From positions 42,087,200 through 42,151,199 of the forward strand of contig JAJKFL010000014.1 in the NCBI GenBank assembly GCA_021186555.1: DNA of 64,000 nt, given 5' to 3'. Source of the DNA: Reticulitermes speratus. Taxonomy: Eukaryota; Arthropoda; Insecta; Blattodea; Rhinotermitidae. The translations under genes and the position numbers were made by a program. Below the pieces are notes generated by a model, which saw only the letters and a list, made by a program, of their open reading frames with translations, ran no database searches and was not told where the DNA came from. Of this stretch, positions 53,600 through 64,000 are shown one piece after another; the first letter of the stretch is position 1; each line of letters begins with the position of its first letter.

Positions 53600-55615
53600 G
53601 ATCAGTGTGTTTGTGCAGTCAGAGCGTTGGATATGCCAGTATTGGTCTGCTTACGTAGCAGCTGTAGTGATGTGACTGAGGTAGGAGGGCTGTAAGGTTT
53701 GTGAGACTTGTACATGTAGATCAGTGTGTTTGTGCAGTTAGAGCTATGGAGGTACCAGTATTGGTCTGCTTACGTAGCAGCTGTAGTCATGTGACTGAGG
53801 TAGGAGGGCTGCAAGGTTTGTGAGACTTGTACATGTAGATCAGTGTGTTTGTGCAGTCAGAGCGATGGAGGTGCCAGTATTGGTCTGCTTACGTAGCAGC
53901 TGTAGTGATGTGACTGAGGTAGGAGGGCTGTAAGGTTTGTGAGACTTGTACATGTAGATCAGTGTGTTTGTGCAGTCAGAGCGGTGGAGATGCCAGTATT
54001 GGTCTGCTTACGTAGCAGCTGTAGTGATGTAACTGAGGTAGGAGGGCTGTAAGGTTTGTGAGACTTGTACATGTAGATCAGTGTGTTTGTGCAGTCAGAG
54101 CGATGGAGGTGCCAGTATTGGTCTGCTTACGTAGCAGCTGCAGTTATGTGACTGAGGTAGGAGGGCTGTAAGGTTTGTGAGACTTGTACATGTAGATCAG
54201 TGTGTTTGTGCAGTCAGAGCGGTGGAGGTGCCAGTATTGGTCTGCTTACGTAGCAGCTGTAGTGATGTAACTGAGGTAGGAGGGCTGTAAGGTTTGTGAG
54301 ACTTGTACATGTAGATCAGTGTGTTTGTGCAGTCAGAGCGATGGAGGTGCCAGTATTGGTCTGCTTACGTAGCAGCTGTAGTGATGTAACTGAGGTAGGA
54401 GGGCTGTAAGGTTTGTGAGACTTGTACATGTAGATCAGTGTGTTTGTGCAGTCAGAGCGGTGGAGGTGCCAGTATTGGTCTGCTTACGTAGCAGCTGTAG
54501 TGATGTGACTGAGGTAGGAGGGCCGTAAGGTTTGTGAGACTTGTACATGTAGATCAGTGTGTTTGTGCAGTCAGAGCGATGGAGGTGCCAGTATTGGTCT
54601 GCTTACGTAGCAGCTGCAGTTATGTGACTGAGGTAGGAGGGCCGTAAGGTTTGTGAGACTTGTACATGTAGATCAGTGTGTTTGTGCAGTCAGAGCGATG
54701 GAGGTGCCAGTATTGGTCTGCTTACGTAGCAGCTGCAGTTATGTGACTGAGGTAGGAGGGCTGTAAGGTTTGTGAGACTTGTACATGTAGATCAGTGTGT
54801 TTGTGCAGTCAGAGCGGTGGAGGTGCCAGTATTGGTCTGCTTACGTAGCAGCTGTAGTCATGTGACTGAGGTAGGAGGGCCGTAAGGTTTGTGAGACTTG
54901 TACATGTAGATCAGTGTGTTTGTGCAGTCAGAGCGATGGAGGTGCCAGTATTGGTCTGCTTACGTAGCAGCTGCAGTTATGTGACTGAGGTAGGAGGGCT
55001 GTAAGGTTTGTGAGACTTGTACATGTAGATCAGTGTGTTTGTGCAGTCAGAGCGGTGGAGGTGCCAGTATTGGTCTGCTTACGTAGCAGCTGCAGTTATG
55101 TGACTGAGGTAGGAGGGCTGTAAGGTTTGTGAGACTTGTACACGTAGATCAGTGTGTTTGTGTAGTCAGAGCGGTGGAGGTGCCAGTATTGGTCTGCTTA
55201 CGTAGCAGCTGCAGTTATGTGACTGAGGTAGGAGGGCTGTAAGGTTTGTGAGACTTGTACATGTAGATCAGGTGTGTTTGTGCAGTCAGAGCGGTGGAGG
55301 TACCAGTATTGGTCTGCTTACGTAGCGGCTGTAGTCATGTGACTGAGGTAGGAGGGCTGTAAGGTTTGTGAGACTTGTACATGTAGATCAGTGTGTTTGT
55401 GCAGTCAGAGCGGTGGAGGTGCCAGTATTGGTCTGCTTACGTAGCAGCTGTAGTGATGTGACTGAGGTAGGAGGGCTGTAAGGTTTGTGAGACTTGTACA
55501 TGTAGATCAGTGTGTTTGTGCAGTCAGAGCAGTGGAGGTGCCAGTATTGGTCTGCTTACGTAGCAGCTGTAATATGTGACTGAGGTAGGAGGGCTGTAAG
55601 GTTTGTGAGACTCGC
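53600..55615 (+). repeat. 119-bp tandem array
   Basis: About 17 copies, period 119 bp (GATCAGTGTGTTTG at 53719 and 53838). Unit: GAGGTGCCAGTATTGGTCTG, CTTACGTAGCAGCTGTAG, GACTGAGGTAGGAGGGC, GTTTGTGAGACTTGTAC. Variants GAGCGATGG/GAGCGGTGG and GCTGTAGTGATG/GCTGCAGTTATG often alternate, suggesting a partial dimeric order. Confidence 0.96.
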
Positions 55616-55898
55616 GTTGAAGGTTGTCATGAAGAATGACAGAGACTTTGTGGATGTAATCTGCTATACAGAAAAATTAACCCAAACAACACCAACGGTA
55701 TGAACACAAAATTTTAGATACGCTAGGAGACCAAGCACGCCACAGTTCAGATTTCTGTCAATTACGAGGTTTTACTTCTGAATGCGTAGTCCTCTGAAGG
55801 CTAAATAAATCATTAAACAAGGCACTCCGCTCGTGCCCCACGGGGAGCACAATCTGCTTCCATTAAAATCAAGACAGGCAATGTACGTGTAACGTTTC

Positions 55899-56357
55899 AG
55901 GCGCGTTCGCATAACCATTGTTTCAGTGGAAAAGCAATAAGCATTACAAATTACGAGCGTGTGTCTGTATGTTTGCATATTTTATGCGCCGTATTACATT
56001 GTCACCTATGGCCTATACGGCTCTACCATATTTTTCCACATTATCTCATAAACGGCACGATTTTCGGAAAAAAGTTATTGAACATAAAATGTGTGTTTTG
56101 ATTTTCTGTACAACTTTTGTCTGAAACATTTCTCATTCTAAGAACAATTCAGCCAGATATTATCATAAATGTACATAGGTCTTCATGTAAAGTACCGTTA
56201 TTGTTGTCAGGTTTTAATCAAACTTGAATTTTCTCGACAGATGTTCGAAAAATCGTCAAGTATCGAATTTCATGAAAATCCGTCCAGTGGGAAGGGAGTT
56301 GTACCATGCGGACGGACGAACCTAATATTAGCTTTTCGTAATTTTGCGAACGCGCCT
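55899..56357 (+). mobile_element. MITE with AGGCGCGTTCGCA ends
   Basis: Terminal inverted repeats AGGCGCGTTCGCA (55899) and TGCGAACGCGCCT (ending 56357). A partial reverse copy is at 31505-31707. No clear target duplication; no transposase. The interior includes AATCCGTCCAGTGGGAAGG and ATTATCTCATAAACGGC. Confidence 0.75.
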
Positions 56358-56510
56358 AAAAAAAACCAATCGGTGAAAGCTGTATAGTGAAATAAAGGGT
56401 GTTCATTGTACGAATCACATGAAACAAATGCACTTTGAGGACAAAGTGCCGATATTTATAATGTTCAACCTGTCGTTACGTATACTAACCATTATGCTTT
56501 AAAGGGTTAA
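56358..56510 (+). mobile_element. Degenerate solo piggyBac-like end
   Basis: AACCAATCGGTGAAAGCTG and TATAGTGAAATAA is a decayed 114-bp unit. It is followed by TATACTAACCATTATG and CTTTAAAGGG-TTAA with a perfect TTAA end at 56507-56510. An old copy with at most one unit. Confidence 0.65.
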
Positions 56511-56794
56511 ACCAAAAATCAAAGAACGCTGAGTCGAATATAATTACAAAGACAATGAATAACAAATTAGAATGGATGTCGAAGCAAATGGGTGTGGCTT
56601 GTTTTGAGTTAATAACCGAGCATCTGCCTAAGCAGTGACTATTTCACATCCGGTGGAATGGTGGCGCATGCCGGCTGGTTGGGTGTGACGTCACGAACGT
56701 AATAACTTCCAATAACAGTTGACGTAATGCTAAAGTGTACGTGATTATAACAACAGTCTTTGATAAAGAGGAGTTTAATTTTAACTCTCCCGCC
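56511..56794. other. Unique stretch, nothing recognised
   Basis: Only short open frames. It merges into the 50-bp array at its right end. Confidence 0.35.
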
Positions 56795-58852
56795 TAGGAC
56801 CCGACTGGGTCCTGCAAGACGGTCGCATAGCAAGCCGGAGACATTAGGACCAGACTGGGTCCTGCAAGACGGTCGCATAGCAAGCCGGAGATATTAGGAC
56901 CCGACTGGGTCCTGCAAGACGGTCGCATAGCAAGCCGGAGACATTAGGACCAGACTGGGTCCTGCAAGACGGTCGCATAGCAAGCCGGAGATATTAGGAC
57001 CCGACTGGGTCTGCAAGACGGTCGCATAGCAAGCCGGAGATATTAGGACCCGACTGGGTCCTGCAAGACGGTCGCATAGCAAGCCGGAGACATTAGGACC
57101 CGACTGCGTACTGCAAGACGGTCGCATAGCTAGCCGGAGATATTAGGACCCGACTGGGTCCTGCAAGACGGTCGCATAGCAAGCCGGAGATATTAGGACC
57201 CGACTGGGTCCTGCAAGACGGTCGCATAGCAAGCCGGAGACATTAGGACCCGACTGGGTCCTGCAAGACGGTCGCATAGCAAGCCGGAGACATTAGGACC
57301 CGACTGGGTCCTGCAAGACGGTCGCATAGCAAGCCGGAGACATTAGGACCCGACTGGGTCCTGCAAGACGGTCGCATAGCAAGCCGGAGATATTAGGACC
57401 CGACTGGGTCCTGCAAGACGGTCGCATAGCAAGCCGGAGATATTAGGACCCAACTGGGTCCTGCAAGACGGTCGCATAGCAAGCCGGAGACATTAGAATC
57501 AGACTGGGTACTGCAAGACGGTCGCATAGCAAGCCGGAGATATTAGGACCCGACTGGGTCCTGCAAGACGGTCGCATAGCAAGCCGGAGATATTAGGACC
57601 CGACTGGGTCCTGCAAGACGGTCGCATAGCAAGCCGGAGACATTAGGACCCGACTGGGTCTTGCAAGACGGTCGCATAGCAAGCCGGAGACATTAGGACC
57701 AGACTGGGTCCTGCAAGACGATCGCATAGCAAGCCGGAGATATTAGGACCCGACTGGGTCCTGCAAGACGGTCGCATAGCAAGCCGGAGATATTAGGACC
57801 CGACTGGGTCCTGCAAGACGGTCGCATAGCAAGCCGGAGACATTAGGACCCGACTGGGTCCTGCAAGACGGTCGCATAGCAAGCCGGAGATATTAGGACC
57901 CGACTGGGTCCTGCAAGACGGTCGCATAGCAAGCCGGAATTATTAGGACCCGACTGGGTTCTGCAAGACGGTCGCATAGCAAGCCGGAGACATTAGGACC
58001 AGACTGGGTCCTGCAAGACGGTCGCATAGCAAGCCGGAGACATTAGGACCCGACTGGGTCCTGCAAGACGGTCGCATAGCAAGCCGCAGACATTAGGACC
58101 CGACTGGGTCCTGCAAGACGATCGCATAGCAAGCCGGAGATATTAGGACCCGACTGGGTCCTGCAAGACGGTCGCATAGCAAGCCGGAGATATTAGGACC
58201 CGACTGGGTCCTGCAAGACGGTCGCATAGCAAGCCGGAATTATTAGGACCCGACTGGGTTCTGCAAGACGGTCGCATAGCAAGCCGGAGACATTAGGACC
58301 AGACTGGGTCCTGCAAGACGGTCGCATAGCAAGCCGGAGACATTAGGACCCGACTGGGTCCTGCAAGACGGTCGCATAGCAAGCCGGAGACATTAGGACC
58401 CGACTGGGTCCTGCAAGACGGTCGCATAGCAAGCCGGAGACATTAGGACCCGACTGGGTCCTGCAAGACGGTCGCATAGCAAGCCGGAATTATTAGGACC
58501 CGACTGGGTTCTGCAAGACGGTCGCATAGCAAGCCGGAGACATTAGGACCCGACTGGGTCCTGCAAGACGGTCGCATAGCAAGCCGGAATTATTAGGACC
58601 CGACTGGGTTCTGCAAGACGGTCGCATAGCAAGCCGGAGACATTAGGACCAGACTGGGTCCTGCAAGACGGTCGCATAGCAAGCCGGAGACATTAGGACC
58701 CGACTGGGTCCTGCAAGACGGTCGCATAGCAAGCCGGAGACATTAGGACCCGACTGGGTCCTGCAAGACGGTCGCATAGCAAGCCGGAGACATTAGGACC
58801 CGACTGGGTCCTGCAAGACGGTCGCATAGCAAGCCGCAGACATTAGGACCCA
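56795..58852 (+). repeat. 50-bp tandem array
   Basis: About 41 copies of a 50-bp unit: TTAGGACCCGACTGGGTCC, TGCAAGACGGTCGCATAGC, AAGCCGGAGAY. GGACCCGACTGGGTCC is a near-perfect palindrome in every unit. Marker variants (GGAATTATT with GGGTTCTGC; GACCAGACTGG) recur together, at about 57946, 58246, 58486 and 58596, indicating multi-unit duplications. Confidence 0.96.
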
Positions 58853-58984
58853 CATTTTCCACACGCACGTTATAAATACGCACTCCATGCTACAAGGTAG
58901 GAAATTTAGCAACGACATGGCGCGTTCGTGTCTTTGCATCCTGGACTTTCATTCGGATGGTCACACGTGTTATTACGAGTCAAA
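58853..58984. other. Unique spacer
   Basis: Short non-repetitive spacer, no feature seen. Confidence 0.35.
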
Positions 58985-59140
58985 GCACGTGTGCTAATTA
59001 TTGGTCACTGCAGGCGTGCTACTTATTGGTCATAGCACGTGTCCTAATTATTGGTCATAACACGTGTACTAATTACTGGTCACTGCAGGTGTGCTACGTA
59101 TTGGTGATATGAGGTGTGGTAATTACTGGTGATTAAGGTT
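58985..59140 (+). repeat. Short degenerate repeat rich in CACGTG and ATTGG
   Basis: About six imperfect ~25-29-bp units (GCACGTGTGCTAATTATTGG, TCATAGCACGTGTCC, CACTGCAGG...). CACGTG is an E-box core and ATTGG an inverted CCAAT core. TATAAAA follows at 59148. Whether this is a promoter is unknown. Confidence 0.7.
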
Positions 59141-59744
59141 ACTGAGATATAAAACCGTACAGTCTGGTAGATACGTAAAGATCCTTCAAAAAATCCTTCT
59201 GCCTCAACCTTCAGCGTACCTTCTGAAACGTCGGTACACTTCTACTACACCAGGGGCCCACAACTTCTCGAAAAATCTAGGAGCCAGCTCACCACACTGA
59301 GGACCCACAAATATCAGGTCCCACAGTATAAAATGTAGTCGTCCGGGATTTGTGCACCCCTGTACCAGACTACACTGCCACAGATGACATACGTTCTCTG
59401 GAGGGAGGGAGAGGGGGTTGTTTGCTTCCTTGTCGGCATATTCAATGACACCTTATCAACTGTGAAGGACACAAGAACCACGTGCATACTCCAATGATCG
59501 CAACATTTGGGGTTCTCAGATCGGTGTTGTTGAGTATTGAAGTCTTCCGGGGATATGACGCAGAGTCGCTGGGCTGGTGGTTCCCGACGTTTCGGAGGAT
59601 TGTAGTGTCTTCATCTTAATGTGTCAAGCTGTCAAACATGGAAGTACTTCATGGACTGCTCGACCCTGAAGATAAAGACAGTTCTTTTTCTTTACCTTAA
59701 CCCCGAGATCAATACGATACTGTAAAACGTCCGAAATAACTCGC
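59141..59744. other. Unique stretch with two broken ribozyme-type tails
   Basis: CTTCTGAAACGTCGGTAC (59211) and the reverse motif GATGAAGACAC...CTCCGAAACGTCGGG (59586-59626) are hammerhead-like remnants without an intact core. CGACCCTGAAGATAAAGAC at 59660 is another. No gene seen. Confidence 0.4.
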
Positions 59745-62292
59745 TCAACGACAGCGCGTCACATCCCAGAAAACTTGACACCTCAACGACAGCGCGTCAC
59801 ATCCCAGAAAACTTGACACCTCAACGACAGCGCGTCACATCCCAGAAAACTTGACACCTCAACGACAGCGCGTCACATCCCAGAAAACTTGACACCTCAA
59901 CGACAGCGCGTCACATCCCAGAAAACTTGACACCTCAACGACAGCGCGTCACATCCCAGAAAACTTGACACCTCAACGACAGCGCGTCACATCCCAGAAA
60001 ACTTGACACCTCAACGACAGCGCGTCACATCCCAGAAAACTTGACACCTCAACGACAGCGCGTCACATCCCAGAAAACTTGACACCTCAACGACAGCGCG
60101 TCACATACCAGAAAACTTGACACCTCAACGACAGCACGTCACATCCCAGAAAACTTGACACCTCAACGACAGCGCGTCACATACCAGAAAACTTGACACC
60201 TCAACGACAGCGCGTCACATCCCAGAAAACTTGACACCTCAACGACAGCGCGTCACATCCCAGAAAACTTGACACCTCAACGACAGCGCGTCACATACCA
60301 GAAAACTTGACACCTCAACGACAGCGCGTCACATCCCAGAAAACTTGAAACCTCAACGACAGCGCGTCACATCCCAGAAAACTTGACACCTCAACGACAG
60401 CGCGTCATCCCAGAAAACTAGACACCTCAACGACAGCGCGTCACATCCCAGAAAACTTGACACCTCAACGACAGCGCGTCACATCCCAGAAAACTTGACA
60501 CCTCAACGACAGCGCGTCACATCCCAGAAAATTTGACACCTCAACGACAGCGCGTCACATCCCAGAAAACTTGACACCTCAACGACAGCGCGTCACATCC
60601 CAGAAAACTTGACACCTCAACGACAGCGCGTCACATCCCAGAAAACTTGACACCTCAACGACAGCGCGTCACATCCCAGAAAACTTGACACCTCAACGAC
60701 AGCGCGTCACATCCCAGAAAACTAGACACCTCAACGACAGCGCGTCACATCCCAGAAAACTAGACACCTCAATGACAGCGCGTCACATCACAGAAAACTT
60801 GACACCTCAACGACATCGCGTCACATCCCAGAAATCTTGACACCTCAACGACAGCGCGTCACATCCAAGAAAACTTGACACCTCAACGACAGCGCGTCAC
60901 ATCCCAGAAAACTTGACACCTCAACGACAGCGCGTCACATCCCAGAAAACTTGACACCTCAACGACAGCGCGTCACATCCCAGAAAACTTGACACCTCGA
61001 CAGCGCGTCACATCCCAGAAAACTTGACACCTCAACGACAGCGCGTCACATCCCAGAAAACTAGAAACCTCAACGACAGCGCGTCACATTCCAGAAAACT
61101 TGACACCTCAACGACAGCGCGTCACATCCCAGAAAACTTGACACCTCAACGACAGCGCGTCACATCCCAGAAAACTAGACACCTCAACGACAGCGCGTCA
61201 CATCCCAGAAAACTTGACACCTCAACGACAGCGCGTCACATCCCAGAAAACTTGAAACCTCAACGACAGCGCGTCACATCCCAGAAAACTTGACACCTCA
61301 ACGACAGCGCGTCACATCCCAGAAAATTTGACACCTCAACGACAGCGCGTCACATCCCAGAAAACTTGACACCTCAACGACAGCGCGTCACATCCCAGAA
61401 AACTTGACACCTCAACGACAGCGCGTCACATCCCAGAAAACTTGACACCTCAACGACAGCGCGTCACATCCCAGAAAACTTGACACCTCAACGACAGCGC
61501 GTCACATCCCAGAAAACTAGACACCTCAACGACAGCGCGTCACATCACAGAAAACTTGACACCTCAACGACAGCGCGTCACATCCCAGAAAACTTGACAC
61601 CTCAACGACAGCGCGTCACATCCCAGAAAACTTGACACCTCAACGACAGCGCGTCACATCCCAGAAAACTTGACACCTCAACGACAGCGCGTCACATCCC
61701 AGAAAACTTGACACCTCAACGACAGCGCGTCACATCCCAGAAAACTTGACACCTCGACAGCGCGTCACATCCCAGAAAACTTGACACCTCAACGACAGCG
61801 CGTCACATCCCAGAAAACTAGAAACCTCAACGACAGCGAGTCACATCCCAGAAAACTTGAAACCTCAACGACAGCGCGTCACATCCCAGAAAACTTGACA
61901 CCTCAACGACAGCGCGTCACATCCCAGAAAACTAGACACCTCAACGACAGCGCGTCACATCCCAGAAAACTTGACACCTCAACGACAGCGCGTCACATCC
62001 CAGAAAACTTGAAACCTCAACGACAGCGCGTCACATTCCAGAAAACTTGACACCTCAACGACAGCGCGTCACATCCCAGAAAACTTGAAACCTCAACGAC
62101 AGCGTGTCACATCCCAGAAAACTTGACACCTCAACGACAGCGCGTCACATCCCAGAAAATTTGACACCTCAACGACAGCGCGTCACATCCCAGAAAACTT
62201 GACACCTCAACGACAGCGCGTCCCATCCCAGAAAATTTGACACCTCAACGACAGCGCGTCACATCCCAGAAAACTTGACACCTCAACGACAG
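59745..62292 (+). repeat. 38-bp tandem array (CTCAACGACAGCGCGTC type)
   Basis: About 67 copies of a 38-bp unit: CTCAACGACAGCGCGTC, ACATCCCAGAAAACTTGAC AC. Unrelated in sequence to the 38-bp array at 45481. Contains an internal duplication of about 757 bp: the short unit CACCTCGACAGCGC occurs at 60993 and 61750, with matching variants after each. Two near-identical 89-codon frames (61024 and 61781) are a consequence of that duplication, not genes. Confidence 0.96.
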
Positions 62293-62885
62293 GATTCTTA
62301 CAGAGCGACAAGTGGAAGTCGCGGTAGTCAATTTTGATGTACTAACCCAGCACACACGTGACAGGAGACAAATGAAGATCACCGCCACCTCAATGAGGAT
62401 CAGTCTCCGGGCTGTAACTGGGAGGAAGCGCCTCCCATATAAGTAAACGCCAGTCGCAGTACGGTGTTCGGTCTGTACGTGAGTACTGCAGAAAGTGATG
62501 ACGTAATGGCGTAAGAAATTACGTAAAGTGGTGACGTAACAGTAGACAGCTACGAGCGTCACAATCGATTTCAGGCCGTGAACTTCACACAGCTCCGTCC
62601 ATCACGCTTGGAAATAAAATCTATATTGTCCTTGAAATACGTGAATAATGAATTATGGTCTATTCTTGACATAACTGAAGTTCTAGGAAACTAAGACTAT
62701 ATTTCTGCCTAGCGATGACCAATACAGGAAAATGGGTGGGTACAGCTGAGTGCACAGAACGCTGAGCGAAACATAAGAAACAATTTTTATGTTATTCATA
62801 AGTGCATAAGTTGGTTAATGTACTAATTGTAAGAAACAAATATTTAAGAGGCGTTTACAACATTAGTCTATCACCGAAGGGCCGA
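62293..62885. other. Unique stretch, nothing recognised
   Basis: A reverse 105-codon frame (62245-62562) starts in unique DNA and ends inside the array; no domain. GTGATGACGTAATGGCG and GTGGTGACGTAACAG near 62496-62531 are CRE-like (TGACGTA) repeats. Confidence 0.35.
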
Positions 62886-62888
62886 ATT

Positions 62889-64000
62889 AATACTGTACAG
62901 TCAAATAATCGCTGTTTGTTCTGAGATCCATACAAAACACATAAAAACACTGTGTGGGCAGAGCGTACAATTTGTGAATGTTAAACGTATTGATATATAA
63001 ATATTCAGTCCGTACCGCGCAGTAAACACACTTCGTCTCAGTTATACAAACCAGTCAGTTAATGCTGTACAGTGAAATAATCGCTGTTTGTTCTGAGATC
63101 CACACAAAACACATAAATACAGTCCGTACCGCGCAGTAAACACACTCCGTCTCAGTTATACAAACCAGTCAGTTAATGCTGCACAGTGAAATAATCGCTG
63201 TTTGTTCTGAGATCCACACAAAACACATAAATACAGTCCGTACCGCGCAGTAAACACACTACGTCTCAGTTATACAAACCAGTCAGTTAATGCTGCACAG
63301 TGAAATAATCGCTGTTTGTTCTGAGATCCACACAAAACACATAAATACAGTCCGTACCGCGCAGTAAACACACTACGTCTCAGTTATACAAACCAGTCAG
63401 TTATGCTGCACAGTGAAATAATCGCTGTTTGTTCTGAGATCCACACAAAACACATAAATACAGTCCGTACCGCGCAGTAAACACACTCCGTCTCAGTTAT
63501 ACAAACCAGTCAGTTAATGTTGTACAGTGAAATAATCGCTGTTTGTTCTGAGATCCACACAAAACACATAAATACAGTCCGTACCGCGCAGTAAACACAC
63601 TACGTCTCAGTTATACAAACCAGTCAGTTAATGCTGTACAGTGAAATAATCGCTGTTTGTTCTGAGATCCACACAAAACACATAAATACAGTCCGTACCG
63701 CGCAGTAAACACACTCCGTCTCAGTTATACAAACCAGTCAGTTAATGCTGTACAGTGAAATAATCGCTGTTTGTTCTGAGATCCACACAGAACACATAAA
63801 TACAGTCCGTACCGCGCAGTAAACACACTCCGTCTCAGTTATACAAACCAGTCAGTTAATGCTGTACAGTGAAATAATCGCTGTTTGTTCTGAGATCCAC
63901 ACAGAACACATAAATACAGTCCGTACCGCGCAGTAAACACACTCCGTCTCAGTTATACAAACCAGTCAGTTAATGCTGTACAGTGAAATAATCGCTGTTT
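62889..64000 (+). repeat. 114-bp array A7 with composite linker, truncated by window end
   Basis: Begins with a partial unit (CTGTACAGTCAAATAATCG), then an element 3' end (CACTGTGTGGGCAGAGCG, TTAAACGTATTGATATATAA) joined straight to the 5' end (ATATTCAGTCCGTACCGCG). About nine clean 114-bp units follow, to the window edge. The joined ends match the linker in A4 and A6. Confidence 0.93.

Noticed and set aside
45481..62292. Common origin of the two 38-bp arrays
   Set aside because: Equal period and a shared TGTCAAG block only. The rest of the units do not align on either strand.

Overview
This is animal nuclear DNA with no intact cellular gene that I can recognise. It is probably from a cockroach or close relative (Dictyoptera; Periplaneta americana is my best guess). 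That guess rests on memory of the tRNA-headed SINE families (CCATGGCTCAGGCGGTTAG and GATAGCTCAGTCGGTATATCG heads) and of the LINE C-terminal peptides, which are abundant in cockroach genomes. It was not checked by a search. There is no bacterial-style gene organisation, CRISPR array or operon. Long open frames come either from tandem repeats whose period is a multiple of three or from decayed transposon proteins.

Tandem arrays cover about 45% of the window by my coordinates. A 114-bp family occurs as seven separate arrays (1-4237, 10424-11560, 23246-25520, 33527-35014, 40500-42781, 49080-49960, 62889-64000), running off both window edges. Other arrays are: a diverged 103-bp sister of the 114-bp unit (6928-8880), 49 bp (12768-13782), 54 bp (20512-20966), 117 bp (29090-30245), 148 bp (36925-37670), 17 bp (43722-45070), 38 bp (45480-47238), 119 bp (53600-55615), 50 bp (56795-58852) and an unrelated 38 bp (59745-62292).

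Between the arrays lies a dense, nested transposon landscape: several tRNA-headed SINE families (some with target-site duplications of 10-13 bp), fragments of at least two LINE families, mariner-like elements with terminal inverted repeats (TIRs), a pogo/Tigger-like MITE, two hAT-like MITEs, a GC-rich MITE, and numerous foldback or Penelope-like fragments.

Two observations stand out. (1) The 114-bp arrays are not simple satellites. Where the ends can be read, they sit inside elements that begin TTAA-CCCTTTAAAG and end CTTTAAAGGG-TTAA, with conserved unique ends. This is the layout of a non-autonomous piggyBac-like transposon carrying an expandable internal array. (2) Dispersed CTGAAGA...GAAAC motifs fit the hammerhead ribozyme layout. 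Stem I is complementary in copies with different sequences, and stem III is a palindrome (ACGT, ACATGT or ATACGTAT) suited to a dimeric ribozyme. This is as described for Penelope-like retroelements. Several copies sit as inverted pairs.

Region by region: 0-4.3 kb 114-bp array and its element end; 4.8-6.8 kb AT-rich minisatellite, SINEs and a Penelope-like tail; 6.9-8.9 kb 103-bp array; 9.2-12.4 kb SINEs and a 114-bp array; 12.8-13.8 kb 49-bp array; 14.5-22.7 kb nested SINEs, foldback ribozyme elements and a LINE fragment; 23.2-25.5 kb 114-bp array; 25.7-31.7 kb LINE and SINE fragments and the 117-bp array; 32-35 kb hAT MITE, mariner remnant and 114-bp element; 35.5-40.4 kb MITEs, mariner and LINE; 40.5-42.9 kb complete 114-bp element; 43.4-47.2 kb microsatellite plus 17-bp and 38-bp arrays; 49-52.8 kb 114-bp element, foldback, SINE with MITE, mariner MITE; 53.6-62.3 kb three large arrays; 62.9-64 kb 114-bp array.
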